Source: Rhododendron vialii
Lineage: Eukaryota > Streptophyta > Magnoliopsida > Ericales > Ericaceae
NCBI RefSeq assembly: GCF_030253575.1
Contig: NC_080557.1
Location: 15,042,001-15,106,000, forward strand
Direction of reading: 5' to 3'
DNA: 64,000 bases
The notes beneath the pieces are model-generated. The model saw only the letters and a list, made by a program, of their open reading frames with translations, ran no database searches and had not been told where the DNA came from. Every line of letters starts with the position of its first letter. Position 1 is the first letter of the stretch. A program made the position numbers and the translations under genes. This document shows, piece by piece, positions 38,901 through 50,572 of this stretch.

Positions 38901-39822
38901 GGAATAGCAATTTTCATAACATTCAATTCCCCTCACCCAATCTCTGTCTTCCTCTATATATTTATTTATATATTCTCTGTCCCCCAATTGTTTGCCCGTT
39001 TTATACATTTTACTGTCTCAAAAGAATATATCCATCTCTAAAAGATACTTAATAAGCAGAAGTTTGTGATTTTTTTTTCCTTGGGAATTGATTTCTACAC
39101 TCCTTTTATTGATATCCACACTCCTTTTTTTGTCTTTTAGCAAAAAAAAATATACACTTTCAACTCTAAAATCCAAAAAAAGGAGTGCATGTGGTTATCA
39201 AAAAAATGGAGTGTAGAAATCAATTTCCTTTTTCTTTTACTCTTTCCTTTTCATATGAATAGAAGTAAAATAATCCTTAACAATAATGTCTCATTTTCTT
39301 GTAAGGGGGGTAAGGGCAAAACAAATATGTACGTATTGTAATGATGACGTTTTCTTAATGAGTTAGAATTTTCAAAAGGATCGACACTAGAAATAGAGAA
39401 AGCACTATATATGCATATACATATACTAATCATCAGAATGTTACGAACTAGTGTTCTTGGAGATCAGATCGTCACTTAGTAGTTAGTGCTTCAAATCCTT
39501 TTTCCACATGTGAACTCCATCTCACAAAAGCGTGCGGCTCTCACACCAATGTGTGACGAAGAAGGACTTTGAAGTACCAATAAATAAATAGTTTTTATGT
39601 ATAATTTATGCATTTATGCCTGAGTCTTTTTGTTTTTGTTTTTTCCCCCTCAAATTCACAATGGTACAGATAAAAAGCATTGAGAAGAAGATCTCAACCC
39701 GAAGGCAAAGTTTGAATGGGAATGATGCAGAAGAAAGGGCCCGTGCTCAATGTGATATAGAGAGTTTTCAACAAGAACTTGCCGGTATGTATCGAAAGGC
39801 TGCGGACGCTGAAATGTCATGA
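32933..39822 (+). CDS. RWP-RK domain transcription factor, RKD type, six exons
   Basis: Nuclear DNA-binding protein of the RKD class; family members act in egg cell and gametophyte development or nitrogen responses. Exons 32933-33320, 33835-33955, 34920-35113, 35822-35907, 37150-37299, 39670-39822 total 1092 nt, 363 aa, all phases consistent and all GT-AG. The N-terminal part is acidic (DDHDISLFDDILMLDEIPSL) and then carries CSCCQVLREIIHTKG and a conserved RLEIHGRLGLISHAILENR block. Exon 5 (residues 264-313) is the RWP-RK core ending RWPHRK; exon 6 gives the basic and coiled C-terminal tail (IKSIEKKIST..., heptad-like). Intron 5 (2.4 kb) contains a Mutator-like element. The start chosen is the first of two tandem Met codons. 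RKD5-like assignment is possible but not certain. Confidence 0.9.
37484..38915. mobile_element. Mutator-like element in RKD intron 5
   Basis: 1432 bp flanked by a perfect 9-bp duplication ATAACATTC (37475-37483, 38916-38924). Termini GAGGGCTGCTTTTCCCC and GAAAATTGCTATTCCCC (reverse complement of the right end) continue through CCCCTGACAC and a C-rich tract. Pyrimidine-rich DNA at 37495-37850 is mirrored by purine-rich DNA at 38590-38880. A palindromic unit lies between (38245-38530). No transposase. Confidence 0.8.
38245..38530. repeat. Single palindromic unit of the AAGTGTT family
   Basis: Same design as the four units at 22030-23185: AATTAAGTGTTTTAATTTTC at one end, GGTTCAAACGGATTG near the other, and a central inverted pair around AAGGCCTTTCAACAAA and CATTGAAAGGCCTTGGA. 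Confidence 0.7.
39084..39228. repeat. Short hairpin MITE-like repeat
   Basis: About 145 bp with inverted arms GGAATTGATTTCTACACTCC and its near-complement at the right end. It lies in RKD intron 5. The duplication at its borders is unclear because of poly-T/C flanks. Confidence 0.6.
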
Positions 39823-40229
39823 TCTATATCCCTGGAATGAAAAGATCGAGTTTATTCTATCGCTTCCAAATTATATTCTCCCCTCATTTTTGTAGACATG
39901 TACAGAATCTAGTTTTCCTTTTTCTTTTTATTATTTTGTTGGCGGGAAGACTTGAATTGTGCAAAGTATATATGCTGTAGTAGGAAACAACTGAGACTTT
40001 TTCAGAGAAAACATGCCAAGTTAATATTAGGTTTAATATTTTATTTTTTGAAATAGCGATGGGGTACAATATTATATGCATCTACAATTACGTATATCTA
40101 TAATATTGTTATAAGGAATATTAATATCCATCCTCTTTATCCATATTATGTAAGAATTCATCCTCCCATTTTTTCATTCTTATGTTTTCATCCTTTCATT
40201 ATGTAAATTACCATTATTACCCTTTATTC

Positions 40230-40281
<52 letters not shown>

Positions 40282-42872
40282 AGAGGCAAAGATTTTTGGG
40301 ACTAAAAAATAATTTTGAAGATCCTTTAGCCTAATTTTAGGATGATCACCCAGTCAAATCCCTAGGATTTCGGTAACATTTTAAACCCCTGGTTGAAGAT
40401 TCTTATAATTTTGGCAACCAATTCCTATAATTTCGGCAACCAATTCCCCGCCCCCCCTGCAGCTTTTGGTGAAATTAAACAACAAACACCTCGCCCCCCC
40501 AATACCCATTATGCAGCTTTTGGAGAGAGGCGAGTTAGCGGCGACAAGCGACGGCAAGAACCAGAACCATCCCCTTGGCAGCCTCTGCTCTTCATCCTGT
40601 CGTCCATCACATTGGCAATTGTGGGTCTACATCAACCAGTGAAGAAAGAGGAGAGGCCGGTGAATCTGACATGGAGAAGAAGACGGTGCAAACAGAAAAT
40701 GGTGGAAAGGAAGATGATTATTAAATGGCTCGAGTTCATATTTTGCTTTCCAATTTCATTTGTTATTTCCGATCTAGTTTGGCTTTGTTCTTTGCTTGAT
40801 CGATTCATGCAAACATAAATTTGATGCGTTCCGTTTGATGATTCATGATTGCTTGTTGATAATTTATCATCAAAATTGGTATTGGCCAAACTTATTTCAT
40901 GCAACATGAATTATTTTGCATCAAAACTGGTATTGCCCAATTTTTCATGATCAGTTGACAAATATTTTGCAATAATTGATCAAGTTAGCCAACCAAACAT
41001 GATAAAGTGATCATATTTTATAAAATATTTCCCATTAAATATTGGCCACTTTTCAAATAAATTGGTCTTGGCCAATATAAAATTATCAATTGACCATCAA
41101 TTTGCATCACTTGACAATAAATGGTTCGCAAACTTATTTCATGCAACATGGATTATTTTGCGTCAAAATAGTCATTGGTGAATATAATATGATAAGTTGA
41201 CCATATTTTTACATGTATTAATCATGCTAAATTGCTCACGTATTATCCAATAAGATCAAATTTTTCAATGATTTTATTCCATGAAACATGGTTAAATTAT
41301 CATCAAAATAGGTATCATCATGATCGGCGTTTCATGGTTAATTAGTTACCATGTCGATTTCACTACATCTGGTACCTAGTGGCTGTTTCGACCCCCGGCA
41401 TCCCTTCAAACACCTTTCCCAGCCGCCGAACCCTCTCGAAATTTCATTATGGTTCTCCCCGCCGCTCGCCGCCACCTCTCGCTAGAACGTGTTGGAAACC
41501 AGAATGGAATTTTGAACAGTTTCGAAAATGGAAGTTTTAGGGATTTTGATTAGTTTCGGAAATGGAAATCAAATAGGGTTACTGTGTTGGGGTGGATTAA
41601 TTTTGATCAAATTTATTGCCGAGATATTTGGGATTGGGTGGCGAAATTTAGGGGATTGATCCACGAGAATTTCATTGGGACTGAAAGTCTCACAGTGATC
41701 CATGTATTATATATAAGGGCATTAATGGGATTAAAAAATAATGAGGATGAAATCATAACTGTTTAAAATGATCGGGATGAAAACTTAAGTCGGATAGAGT
41801 TTGAGGATGAATATTTAAGTCCATAGGTTGATCGAAAGTATCCATGATTGCTATTTTAGTACCCTTTTTTTTTTGTAATATGCACCTCTTGTTGAGAGTC
41901 GCCAACTTTTCAGCCCTTCCTTGTCTTGTCTAGCTCCTTTTTGTTGTCGTTTAAGCTAAGACCTACGTCCCTTGCACTGTCCAGTTTTAGCAACAAATGC
42001 AGCACTGTGGTTCACATCTATGTGCTCCGCCTCTAGCTCGCAAAACATAGGGCACTATAGGAGTACGATCGTCTCTTCCCTGACGACACAGATCCCTTAA
42101 TGTGCAATCAGAAGATTTTTATCGCCAAGGGAAAAGGAATCAGAGTTGAGGGCGTGCCTGAAAAGGAAGAGCCTGATTGTGGTAGTAGCTTTTTTTTTTT
42201 TTTTTTTTACACGTCAGAATTTCATTCAAAAGACTAGAAACACAGGGTAAGAGGGGGTGGTTGTGGTGGTAGCTTTGGTAGTAAGAAGGGCAAGGGTGAG
42301 AGGGGGTGGTTTTAAGGTGAGGAGAGGGAAAATAATTTTGAGTTATCTAGTAGTAAATAAGTAGTGAATTGGTGTAATTAATTTGGTATGCTACTTTAAT
42401 TAATTGGTGTAATTTTGAGTTTCTTTCCCCTTACTTTTTTTTTCGTTTGGATCATAATTAATCTCATGTCCCCAAGGTGCTCGCTGCCACGCTGTCTTAT
42501 ATTGTAGCAGCCGTGAGATATTGCTGTTGCAAACAAAAGTGCTAGCCTGCTAGCTACCCAAAAAAATATACCCCGAAATTATTTCGATTAGACTTTTAAT
42601 AATATTTATGATCATGATCATTAATAAACTTTTACTAGCAATAAAAAAATACCTGTTCTGGATGATTTCAGAATATATTTTTCGGGGTATCTAACATTGC
42701 TTTCTTGCGGATCAAAAAAAAACATTGCTTTCTTGCAAATTGTGGAGGAATCCGTACACTAATGGTGCTATAGTGCAACACACACCCACCCACCTACAAC
42801 ATTCACCTCCATAGTTCCACCTACTAAATTTTCAACTTTAATTATTACATTCACCTTCTTCAGGTCAAACAG
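39823..42872. other. 3' flank of RKD and transposon-derived spacer
   Basis: No supported gene. Contains a TA repeat (40233-40269), and segments near 40118-40215 and 41745-41860 that share CATCCTC and TTAAATATTCATCC words in inverted orientation and may be degenerate ends of one element of about 1.7 kb. A 141-codon frame at 40393-40818 has no recognisable domain. Confidence 0.45.
40233..40269. repeat. (TA)n microsatellite
   Basis: About 18 TA units followed by TGTA units. Confidence 0.9.
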
Positions 42873-42875
42873 TTA

Positions 42876-43275
42876 GGCTCCGTTTGTTTCGATGTAAAAC
42901 GTTTTACATCAAAAACGTTTTACATGTAAAATATTTTTCAGAAAATAAACTTCAAACTTTTATTTTTCGGTGTTTGGTTGGCATTTGAAAAATATTTTCA
43001 GAAATCGACAAAATAGTGTAAAGAGAGAGATGAGGGACTTAAACGGTGGAGAGATCTGAGAAAATTGGAATTGAATGTGTGTTAGGATTAACGATCGAGG
43101 AAACTGAGCAGTGAGAATTGCAGAAGAAAGCAGTGGGTTCATTTTGGAAAATAACTTACGGAAAATTTAAGAATAAGTCATTTTCATCCAATTAATAAAA
43201 AATGTTTTACTTGTAAAATATTTTCCTCATTTTTTATTTTACCGAAAAATGTTTTACGTCCAAACAAACGGAGCC
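42876..43275. mobile_element. Harbinger-like MITE, first of a pair
   Basis: 400 bp with termini GGCTCCGTTTGTTT and flanking TTA (42873-42875, 43276-43278). Inner arms hold repeated TTTTACATGTAAAATATTTT motifs. No ORF of note. Confidence 0.8.
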
Positions 43276-43383
43276 TTAACTTTCTCAGTTTGCTATACAC
43301 ACAAACTTTTTTTACACAACACAGATTTTTTGTGGGTCCCACTTTTGTGTCCTACACAAATCAGCTCAATAGAATAACTTTAA

Positions 43384-43782
43384 GGATCCGTTTGTTTCGA
43401 TGTAAAATATTTTTTCTAAAAACAAACTTTAAACTTTTATTTTCTGGTGTTTAGTTGGGACTTGAAAATATTTTCAGAAATTGACAAAATAGTGTAGAAA
43501 GAGAGATGGGGGGCTTAATCGGTAAAGAGATCTGAGAATATTGAAATTGAACGTGGGTTAGGACCGACAATCGAGGAAACTGAGCAGTAAAAATTTCAGT
43601 AGAGGGCAACAGGTTTATTTCGGAAAATAACTTACAGAAGATTCAAGGATAAGTCATTTTCATCCAATTAATGGAAAATATTTTGCATGTAAAATGTTTT
43701 TCTCATTTTTTACACAACTAGACATTGGAAAATATGTAAAATATTTTATCGGAAAACATTTTGCGCCCATACAAACGAAGCC
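43384..43782. mobile_element. Harbinger-like MITE, second of a pair
   Basis: 399 bp, same family as 42876-43275, ends GGATCCGTTTGTTT and (reverse complement) GGCTTCGTTTGTAT, flanked by TAA (43381-43383, 43783-43785). It is more diverged at its ends than the first copy. Confidence 0.75.
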
Positions 43783-44248
43783 TAATGTATTATCTATCCC
43801 AATTGGTTGTCCCTTTCAGACTTTCTTCGTATCTAAATTAATGTTAAAACCGCAAATTTAGGTCTTTAAAAAGATGCATTTTTTCCGTAAAATACTAATT
43901 TATTTTTTCAAAAATTAATGGATATCAATGAGTTCTTTCAAGTTATGAAAAAATTTTGTGGTTTTTAACAAAAAAAAAAAAAACATTTTTTAAAGGCCGT
44001 GGTTGCAGGTCGAACACTTATTTAGGGACGGAAGAAGTTAATAGGCAAAAGTTTGTGATTTTTCTCTTTTACTCTTTCCTTTTCAAATAAATGACTCTAA
44101 GTAAAATAATCCTCATAATTTAATGTTTAATAACTACCGAATGACGTGCCTAAAGATGCCATTTTCTTCTTTGCCGCTTCTCTCCCCCTCTCTTTCTTCT
44201 CTTCTCTCTTCTCACTCTCGAATGGGAGTACGTAACTCCGATTTATAT

Positions 44249-45354
44249 GGACTGGGGGAAGGTGCTGTGCACTACAAAACGCCGCCGTTCTGGTCTCACT
44301 CCAACGATCGAAAATGTTTACTTAGTGTTTACACCATAATTTAGTATTCTAGTCTAATATGATCGATTGGGTTAGAAATGTTACACGTGTCAGCACGTTT
44401 TAGACTAGTTAATGTAAATGCAATATGAAGCCTATCAAGGCAAATCAAATGGACTGATCGACGGTTAGCAATCAACTCCAGAACACGTTCCAGGGCATGA
44501 GTTACATATAGATCGTGGACATGACAGTTAATGCAGGCAGTTGAAACAATCACAACATTGGGAACGTATAAGATCATAGAGAAGTAACCGCCTCGTGCAG
44601 ATAGTGGAGCAAGATAAGGAAGCATGGAAGTAACCGCTCAATTCAAATCGAAGAAGGAAATTCTATTTGGTTTGAATTCAAGTCGAAGACAACCTATAAA
44701 TACAAGAATAGAAGACATTTAGAACCCCCAATCAATCGCCCAAAGGCTTCTACTTTTATCTGTACTTTACATTTCTTGCTCTAGGAGTAGCTTGTAACGT
44801 AATCGTCTGTTCGATTGTGTTCCCACCGTCGATCGACTTCTATTCAGAGGAATAATAAAGTCCATTTTGTTATTCTTCTTTTATCTCCATTCACTTCATC
44901 AAGTTTGCTTCCAGAGAAGTCCTGAGATACGGCAATGAACCAAACTCCACCACCACAAACACATACATTCCAGCACACACACACGCAACAATTCTTGGTC
45001 GATTCGTCGACTGCAAACGAGAAAATAGACAAACACTTAGTAGAGCTCGTCGAGTAGAATAAGTGTATAAAAATCAGCTCGATCGAATATCATTCAGTGC
45101 CTCATCCGAACATGATTATCTTGAAATTATTAAGTGTTCCCAAAAATCAGTGGATTTTATCTAGTGTTTTGGATCTATTTGTTTCAAGATAATAATATTC
45201 AGATGAGGCACTTAATGATATCCGATTAAGCTAATTTTTGATATACTTGTTTTACTCGACAAGCTTTACGAAATGAACGATTTCTATCATCAAAGTGAGA
45301 CCGGGACAGTAATTTGCTGTGCACAGCACGCTGTGTAGCACCTTCCCCCAATCC
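44249..45354. mobile_element. Hairpin MITE, copy C, split by a solo LTR
   Basis: Ends GGACTGGGGGAAGGTGCT and its near-complement, flanked by a perfect 9-bp duplication GATTTATAT (44240-44248, 45355-45363). Without the LTR and one copy of its duplication it is 391 bp, close to copies A and B. The arms share AGCTCGTCGAG and ATCAGCTCGATC with them. Confidence 0.85.
44326..45035 (+). mobile_element. Solo LTR nested in hairpin MITE copy C
   Basis: 710 bp beginning TGTTTACACC and ending GACAAACA with a perfect 5-bp duplication CTTAG (44321-44325, 45036-45040). A CTATAAATACAAG TATA box near 44695 and AATAAAG near 44853 suggest promoter and polyadenylation signals on the plus strand. No internal retroelement domain is present. 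Confidence 0.85.
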
Positions 45355-45614
45355 GATTTATATAACTAGGTTTTCTTTGTAATACTATGTGCGGAACAAA
45401 AAAGGTAAAACTTGGTGTTTCCTTTCATGCAGTAAAAATTTGGTGTTCCCAAGTAAAGCCCAGCTGCATCGCAATGTCTACATGCGAAAATGCTAAGGCC
45501 ACTGAGGGAACACCGATCAGGAACCGACGGAGCATGCGGGTCCTATTCCGGGTAGAAGTTTCAAACTAGTCAGTGGAGGCAAGATATATTGCCCTTTTCG
45601 ATCGGCATAGCGAG

Positions 45615-46317
45615 TAGGGGTGTTTCAAAACCGACCGGACCGAAAAAAACCGAAAAAACCGACCGATCGGTTCGGGGTTCGGTCGGGGTGGCGCCATAAA
45701 TTTTCGGTTCGGGGTGGACCGAACCGGACCGAATCTGGTTCGGTTCGGTCTCGGTTATGTGAAATTACGGACCGAACCGAATGGACCGAACCGAAATTTG
45801 TTTTTATATATATATTTCTTTTACAAAAGGGAGAAGAAAGCCGGCAGCTTTTTCTTTTTCCCAAAACCATTGTACACATGCGTGTCCTCCCACTTGCTGC
45901 ACTGAACGTCTGAACCATGTCCTTTAAAAAAATTTGAACTTGTCAAACACAGTCCTTTCTTTATATATATAGCTGCTAGACTGTTAGTTGCCCTAGCCTT
46001 GTCCTTTCTTTTGCTTTTTTACTAGTATTATAGTAATATATATATATATATATATAGTTGACCCCCTCCTTCTCTCTCCTCTTTCTCATGGTTTCGCCGG
46101 AGAAGAAGCCGGAGTAGTCGCCGGCGAAGAGGTTGATCCTTCCATTTCAGGCAGACCGAAATCCCCGAAATCCCCGACCGGACCGAATCCACCCCGAACC
46201 GAACCGAACCGAACCTAACTTCGGTCGGGATCGGTCCTGAAAAATTTCACCCCGAACCGATTCGGTCCGGGAAAAATCCACCCCGAACCGACCGACCCCG
46301 AACCGAAATCACCCCTA
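45615..46317. mobile_element. hAT-type element rich in CGGTTCGG motifs
   Basis: 703 bp, termini TAGGGGTG...CACCCCTA, flanked by a perfect 8-bp duplication ATAGCGAG (45607-45614, 46318-46325). Both ends are dense in ACCGAACCG and CGGTTCGG; the middle has TA runs and a short unrelated AT-rich core. No transposase. Confidence 0.85.
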
Positions 46318-46325
46318 ATAGCGAG

Positions 46326-47777
46326 CATCTGAGCACTTAGTTCATGGGTAAATAACAGTACTTCGGACTAGTTTCAACTGAATACACCCAATCAAAGAGA
46401 AACAATTTAATGGGCCTTCCGTAAATAAAGTTTATGAAAGCTAATCTTGACTGTCAAAAAGTATTTTGGACAATCCAAATTAAAGACAAACTATTAACGG
46501 TAAAAAATATTTATTACCGGTAATAGTTTAAAAACGTATCTCAACCGTTGATTGAGGAAACGGACGAGTGTGATTGTGCGAAGCCGTGAATAAGTTATTT
46601 TCTCTCTCCATCACAAATTACAGGGCAATAAAAATATATTCTATTAGGAAAAACAGACATGGAGGTGCCAGATACCAAAATTCAATTGGAAAAGTATGCA
46701 CACCTCAGCTTCTTGTAGAAGATTTCTCTTCTTCTTGTGTGTTTTTTGGTACGGTATCTCTAGATTATAATCCAACATAGGAGATACAAAATTAAAAACC
46801 CAGAAACCAATGACAAGAATAAAACATAAGACTACTAGATTGAATAGTTCAAACCCAAAAAACACTACCAGGGCAGATACCTGAAAGAGGTGAAAAAGAA
46901 GAAGAGAGATAGCGAAGTTGTATGGACAAAAGAGCAGTGGAGCGGACGATACTGGGAAGTAGGTTTGTTAATCGGCCGGATCTGATTCAGATTCGACTCA
47001 AATCCGATAGTGGTAATCCGGATCCGAATCCGAAAAATCTGGATCTGAATCCGAAAAATCCGGATCTGATCTGAAAACTTTTGTACTTCAAAAATTTTAG
47101 AAAAATTTTTTTAAAAAAAATACAATTTTTTTTCAAAAAAAATATTTTCCAAAAAAATTAAAATAATTTAAAATAAAAATACAACTTCTTAAACATTTTT
47201 TTTCCAAAATAAAAAATTTACTGTGTTTTTAAAAAAAATTAAAATAAATAAAGTTTGGATTCAAATTGATAACCGATTTAATCCAATCCGTATTTGGATT
47301 AACAGATTCAAATTATCAAATTATCGGATCGACGTTATCGGATTCGGATCTGATTTTTCGAATTGGATCCGGTAAAGAAAACAGGAAGAGTGGAAAGAAA
47401 TGGACAGAAAATGGGAGAAGGTAGTCCTGTTAAGAGTTGCAAGGAACGTTAGACCCAATTCACAGCTATCTTCAAGAACATACTTAACAGTTCACATGCC
47501 CCCTTTACATCACTGCTACACTTCCTTTATACTAATACAAGTAATCAACTTCGTAACCAATTCTCCTGTCAAAACAGTAACTAACAATAACGACTCAACT
47601 GTCGCAGCAGCTCACAACCACTAACTACTGCAACAAACTTCAGCCAACTGAATCTATAGGCACGTGCACAACATATTCAGAAGCCTAATCGATTGCGGAC
47701 TCCTCATCGACTCTGCACAAACCAAACGAGGGTAAACAGTACTTTACATATACTTATGGTGGCTTGCTCCCTCCAAA
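46326..47777. other. Repeat-derived spacer
   Basis: Holds a segment (46960-47380) rich in GGATCCGAATCCG-like words and a stretch (46430-46610) related to 50600-50740. No gene is supported. Confidence 0.45.
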
Positions 47778-49298
47778 CTAGAATCCCGGGTGGGACGACG
47801 AATCACCATGGGCCAATGGCTCATCATCTTCCTCCAACCAATACGTCTCCAGAAGCTTCACCGCTTCGCACAAATCTCACTGTTGTTGTTACTCTGGAGG
47901 TTCTCAATCTTCTCTAATCCATCCACATCTTTGATCATTTGAGCATAGATATAGCCCATTTTCCTTCGAAATTTCCCAACTTTCAAGATGTTTTCAAGTC
48001 CTTCTAAGCAGACTGTGACCAATATTTTCAAATTGGGATAAGTATCGTGTATCGTTTTTTCTTGTATAGTTCTTATCAAGATACGTATCGTGTATCGTTT
48101 TCTATTAAGCAGTTGGAAAATATTTTTGGACAACATTTTTGGAAGAGGGAGAATACTAAAGGCAATAGTAGGGAAGGAGAATATTTGTATTGCGCTTGAA
48201 TTCAAACTTTTTTTTTGGCTTGGTACAACATGGTTAGAAACCATCTATATTTGTACTACTCAATGGATGACTCTAGTAAAAATATATTTTCATACAAGAT
48301 AATTTTGAGGTAATTCTAGAATTACATATGAGACTAATTCTCACAAAAAATTTCTAGATATTTCACAAGGATATTCTAGAGCTTCTAAAACTAGATATTT
48401 TAGAATTTCTAAAAACTAGATAATTATATCTTTTTTGATAATATCTATCATATTTGGGTTTTGTCAATTGTAGCTTTGTCAAAATACTAAATTTATTTTA
48501 TGTTTCAACAACGTTAATCATAATTAAAATATAATTAAGAAGTAAATACACCTAATAACACCAACAAACTATGCTTACATTTAAAAAAAATTAAGATGCA
48601 AAATTTCAAGTTTCTCAACTGGGGCCCATTACATTAAGGCTTTATGTTCCCTTTGTTAAGAAAAGAAAGTAAGACAAAATACAATCGACGTATGGTTCTT
48701 TCTTTTATATAAGACTTACATTGAGGTTGAATTTCTATCAAAAGATTTGAAAGATGCCATAATTAGATCAAGCGCCTTAGATTAATGCATTTAGCTTTCC
48801 GCTTCTTGAAATAAGGTCCGACTTTTTTGAATAAGTAATCGTAGGATACGTACAAAATTAGGATACGCGTATAAATCGTAGGATACGCGGTCGTATCGTA
48901 GAATTTTTATACAAAAAGGATACATGATGGGATATGTATCCTTCCCCGAAGGAGACGATACAAATCTTATCGTGTATCATAATTAAATTTTTAACAACTA
49001 TGATTGTGACAATCTTTGGATCAGGACATACAAGAACATCTCATAACAACTTGATACATGCTTGGCTTAGGAGGGACCTGTGACCAAATATATATCAAAC
49101 CTGTATATTGATATTTCCGTAACACCAAAAAAAAAAAAAGAGTAAATACTTGAATTGATATCATACTTGATTTGTTCGTGAGTACCACCCCTTGCAGCAT
49201 TTGAGATTGCGCGCCGACGCAGCCTCTTCCTCGATATCAAACTCAGCATTTTGAAGCAGGTGAACCAGAGGGCCAAAAATATTGGCGTCAATCACAGC
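47778..49298 (-). pseudogene. Importin-alpha fragments (two ARM-region pieces)
   Basis: Piece 1 (49298-49167) reads AVIDANIFGPLVHLLQNAEF with an AG acceptor before it and GTATGA after it, as in an importin-alpha exon ending EQIK, but a one-base shift near GCGTCGGCGCGCAATC breaks it. Piece 2 (about 48020-47778) reads VTVCLEGLENILKVG, then YAQMI and GLEKIENLQS, then a further shift after EICAK; the other frame continues VKLLETYWLEEDDE to a stop at 47778-47780. Importin-alpha is the nuclear-localisation-signal receptor; the N-terminal IBB domain and most ARM repeats are missing. The 1.1 kb between the pieces has TATCGTGTATCG repeats, probably an insertion. Confidence 0.8.
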
Positions 49299-49429
49299 CT
49301 GCAGAAGTTCAAAAATCAGGTCTCTACAATGTATAATGGCTGCAACACCACTAGGTTGATTTGCTCACAAAGTATGGCCAAAACGCATTGCGAATAACAT
49401 GACACTCAAACCAAAACATTACCACTTAC

Positions 49430-50134
49430 CTGAATCTGATCAATGTTGCATGCCAGCAGTGATGTTTGAGATTGTCCAACAAGCATCCTTCTTATGCTCT
49501 GTTTCACGACCCGGTATATATTCACCACTTTGTATTGCTTAGTGGAAGGATCAAACCCGAAAGATACCAATGGGACTGAATGAAGCCGGTACTTGGCCTT
49601 TTTTGTGCAACTGTTTGATGGCGGATTGAATGGGCGAAGGGCAATTATCTCTTTGGTGATATGATTCACAATGACAATGGATTTTGGCTTATGAAAGTAA
49701 ATACATATTAAGCCATTGACACATGCTTGACACTCATAAGAACCTGATGCTGGATAGCTGAACAAGTGCTCAGCTAGTCCCCCTTCGTAATCAGCTGAGA
49801 AAAAAATTATATCCTTGAAGTCAGGGGTACATGAAGAGATTACAAGGTAGCAGCCACCAGGTCTAGATTTGGCACGGAAATGGTGCAATTCCACAAAAGA
49901 GGGCTCCTCAATTAGAGAGCGCCAATGCTTGCAGATGCACTTGCATTGGCCCACCATCTTTGCTGGGAGTCTTGTTAGAATGTCCACCCATATCTCACGA
50001 GGCAAGTAGCCCTCATTTGTGATTCCACAAGTATTGCCGGAGGAAAATCGAAGGGTGCCTTCCTTAGAACACATTGCATTCGATTTAAAAGTAACCAAAG
50101 CAATGGGTAAGCTTGAACAAACAAGTAGTGCCAA
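49430..50134 (-). CDS. F-box protein, C-terminally truncated
   Basis: 235 codons open to a consensus donor CAG|GTAAGTGG at 49430/49429. F-box at about residues 44-80 (LPREIWVDILTRLPAK...CKHWRSLI). It is followed by an F-box-associated beta-propeller start (CVNGLICIYF, SFGFDPSTKQYKVV). Family members are SCF ubiquitin-ligase substrate adaptors, usually 350-420 aa, so the second half of the associated domain is missing. The next recognisable sequence on this strand is an importin-alpha exon 131 bp away, in the same phase. Either the gene is truncated or it forms a chimera. The first Met (50134) gives a long leader; Met21 is also possible. Confidence 0.7.
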
Positions 50135-50238
50135 GTAACTAGGGAGCTTGATTCTGCAATGTCCAGGAAGAGTACAAATGGATATCCAGCTGATAAAACG
50201 AAAGCAAAAATCAAACTAGTTTCTCGAGGGCTTGATAG

Positions 50239-50502
50239 TAGGGGTGGCAAATTAAACCCAGACTCATTAACAAACCCAGACCCATCAATTAAAAAATAGA
50301 CCCAACCCAACCCATTTATTAGTTGGGTAAGAATGGGTCCAAACCCAACTAACCCATTATTAGTTGAGTTTTAATTGGACATCAATTGAGTCAACTTAAA
50401 TGACCCAATGAGTCATGAAGGTAACCCACTAAAAATTTCCATCATTCAACGAAGCTCAATGAAAGCTCTGAGATTTTTAACGACGGAATAAGAATCAAGT
50501 GG

Positions 50503-50572
<70 letters not shown>

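Noticed and set aside
40393..40818. 141-codon ORF
   Set aside because: Low-complexity N-terminus and no recognisable domain; probably transposon-derived.
42568..42692. Short inverted repeat ATACCCCGAAA near 42568 and 42690
   Set aside because: Possible small MITE, but only about 11 bp pair and no target duplication was found.
49975..50310. 111-codon minus-strand ORF overlapping the F-box start
   Set aside because: It is a shadow frame of the F-box exon and its upstream region.
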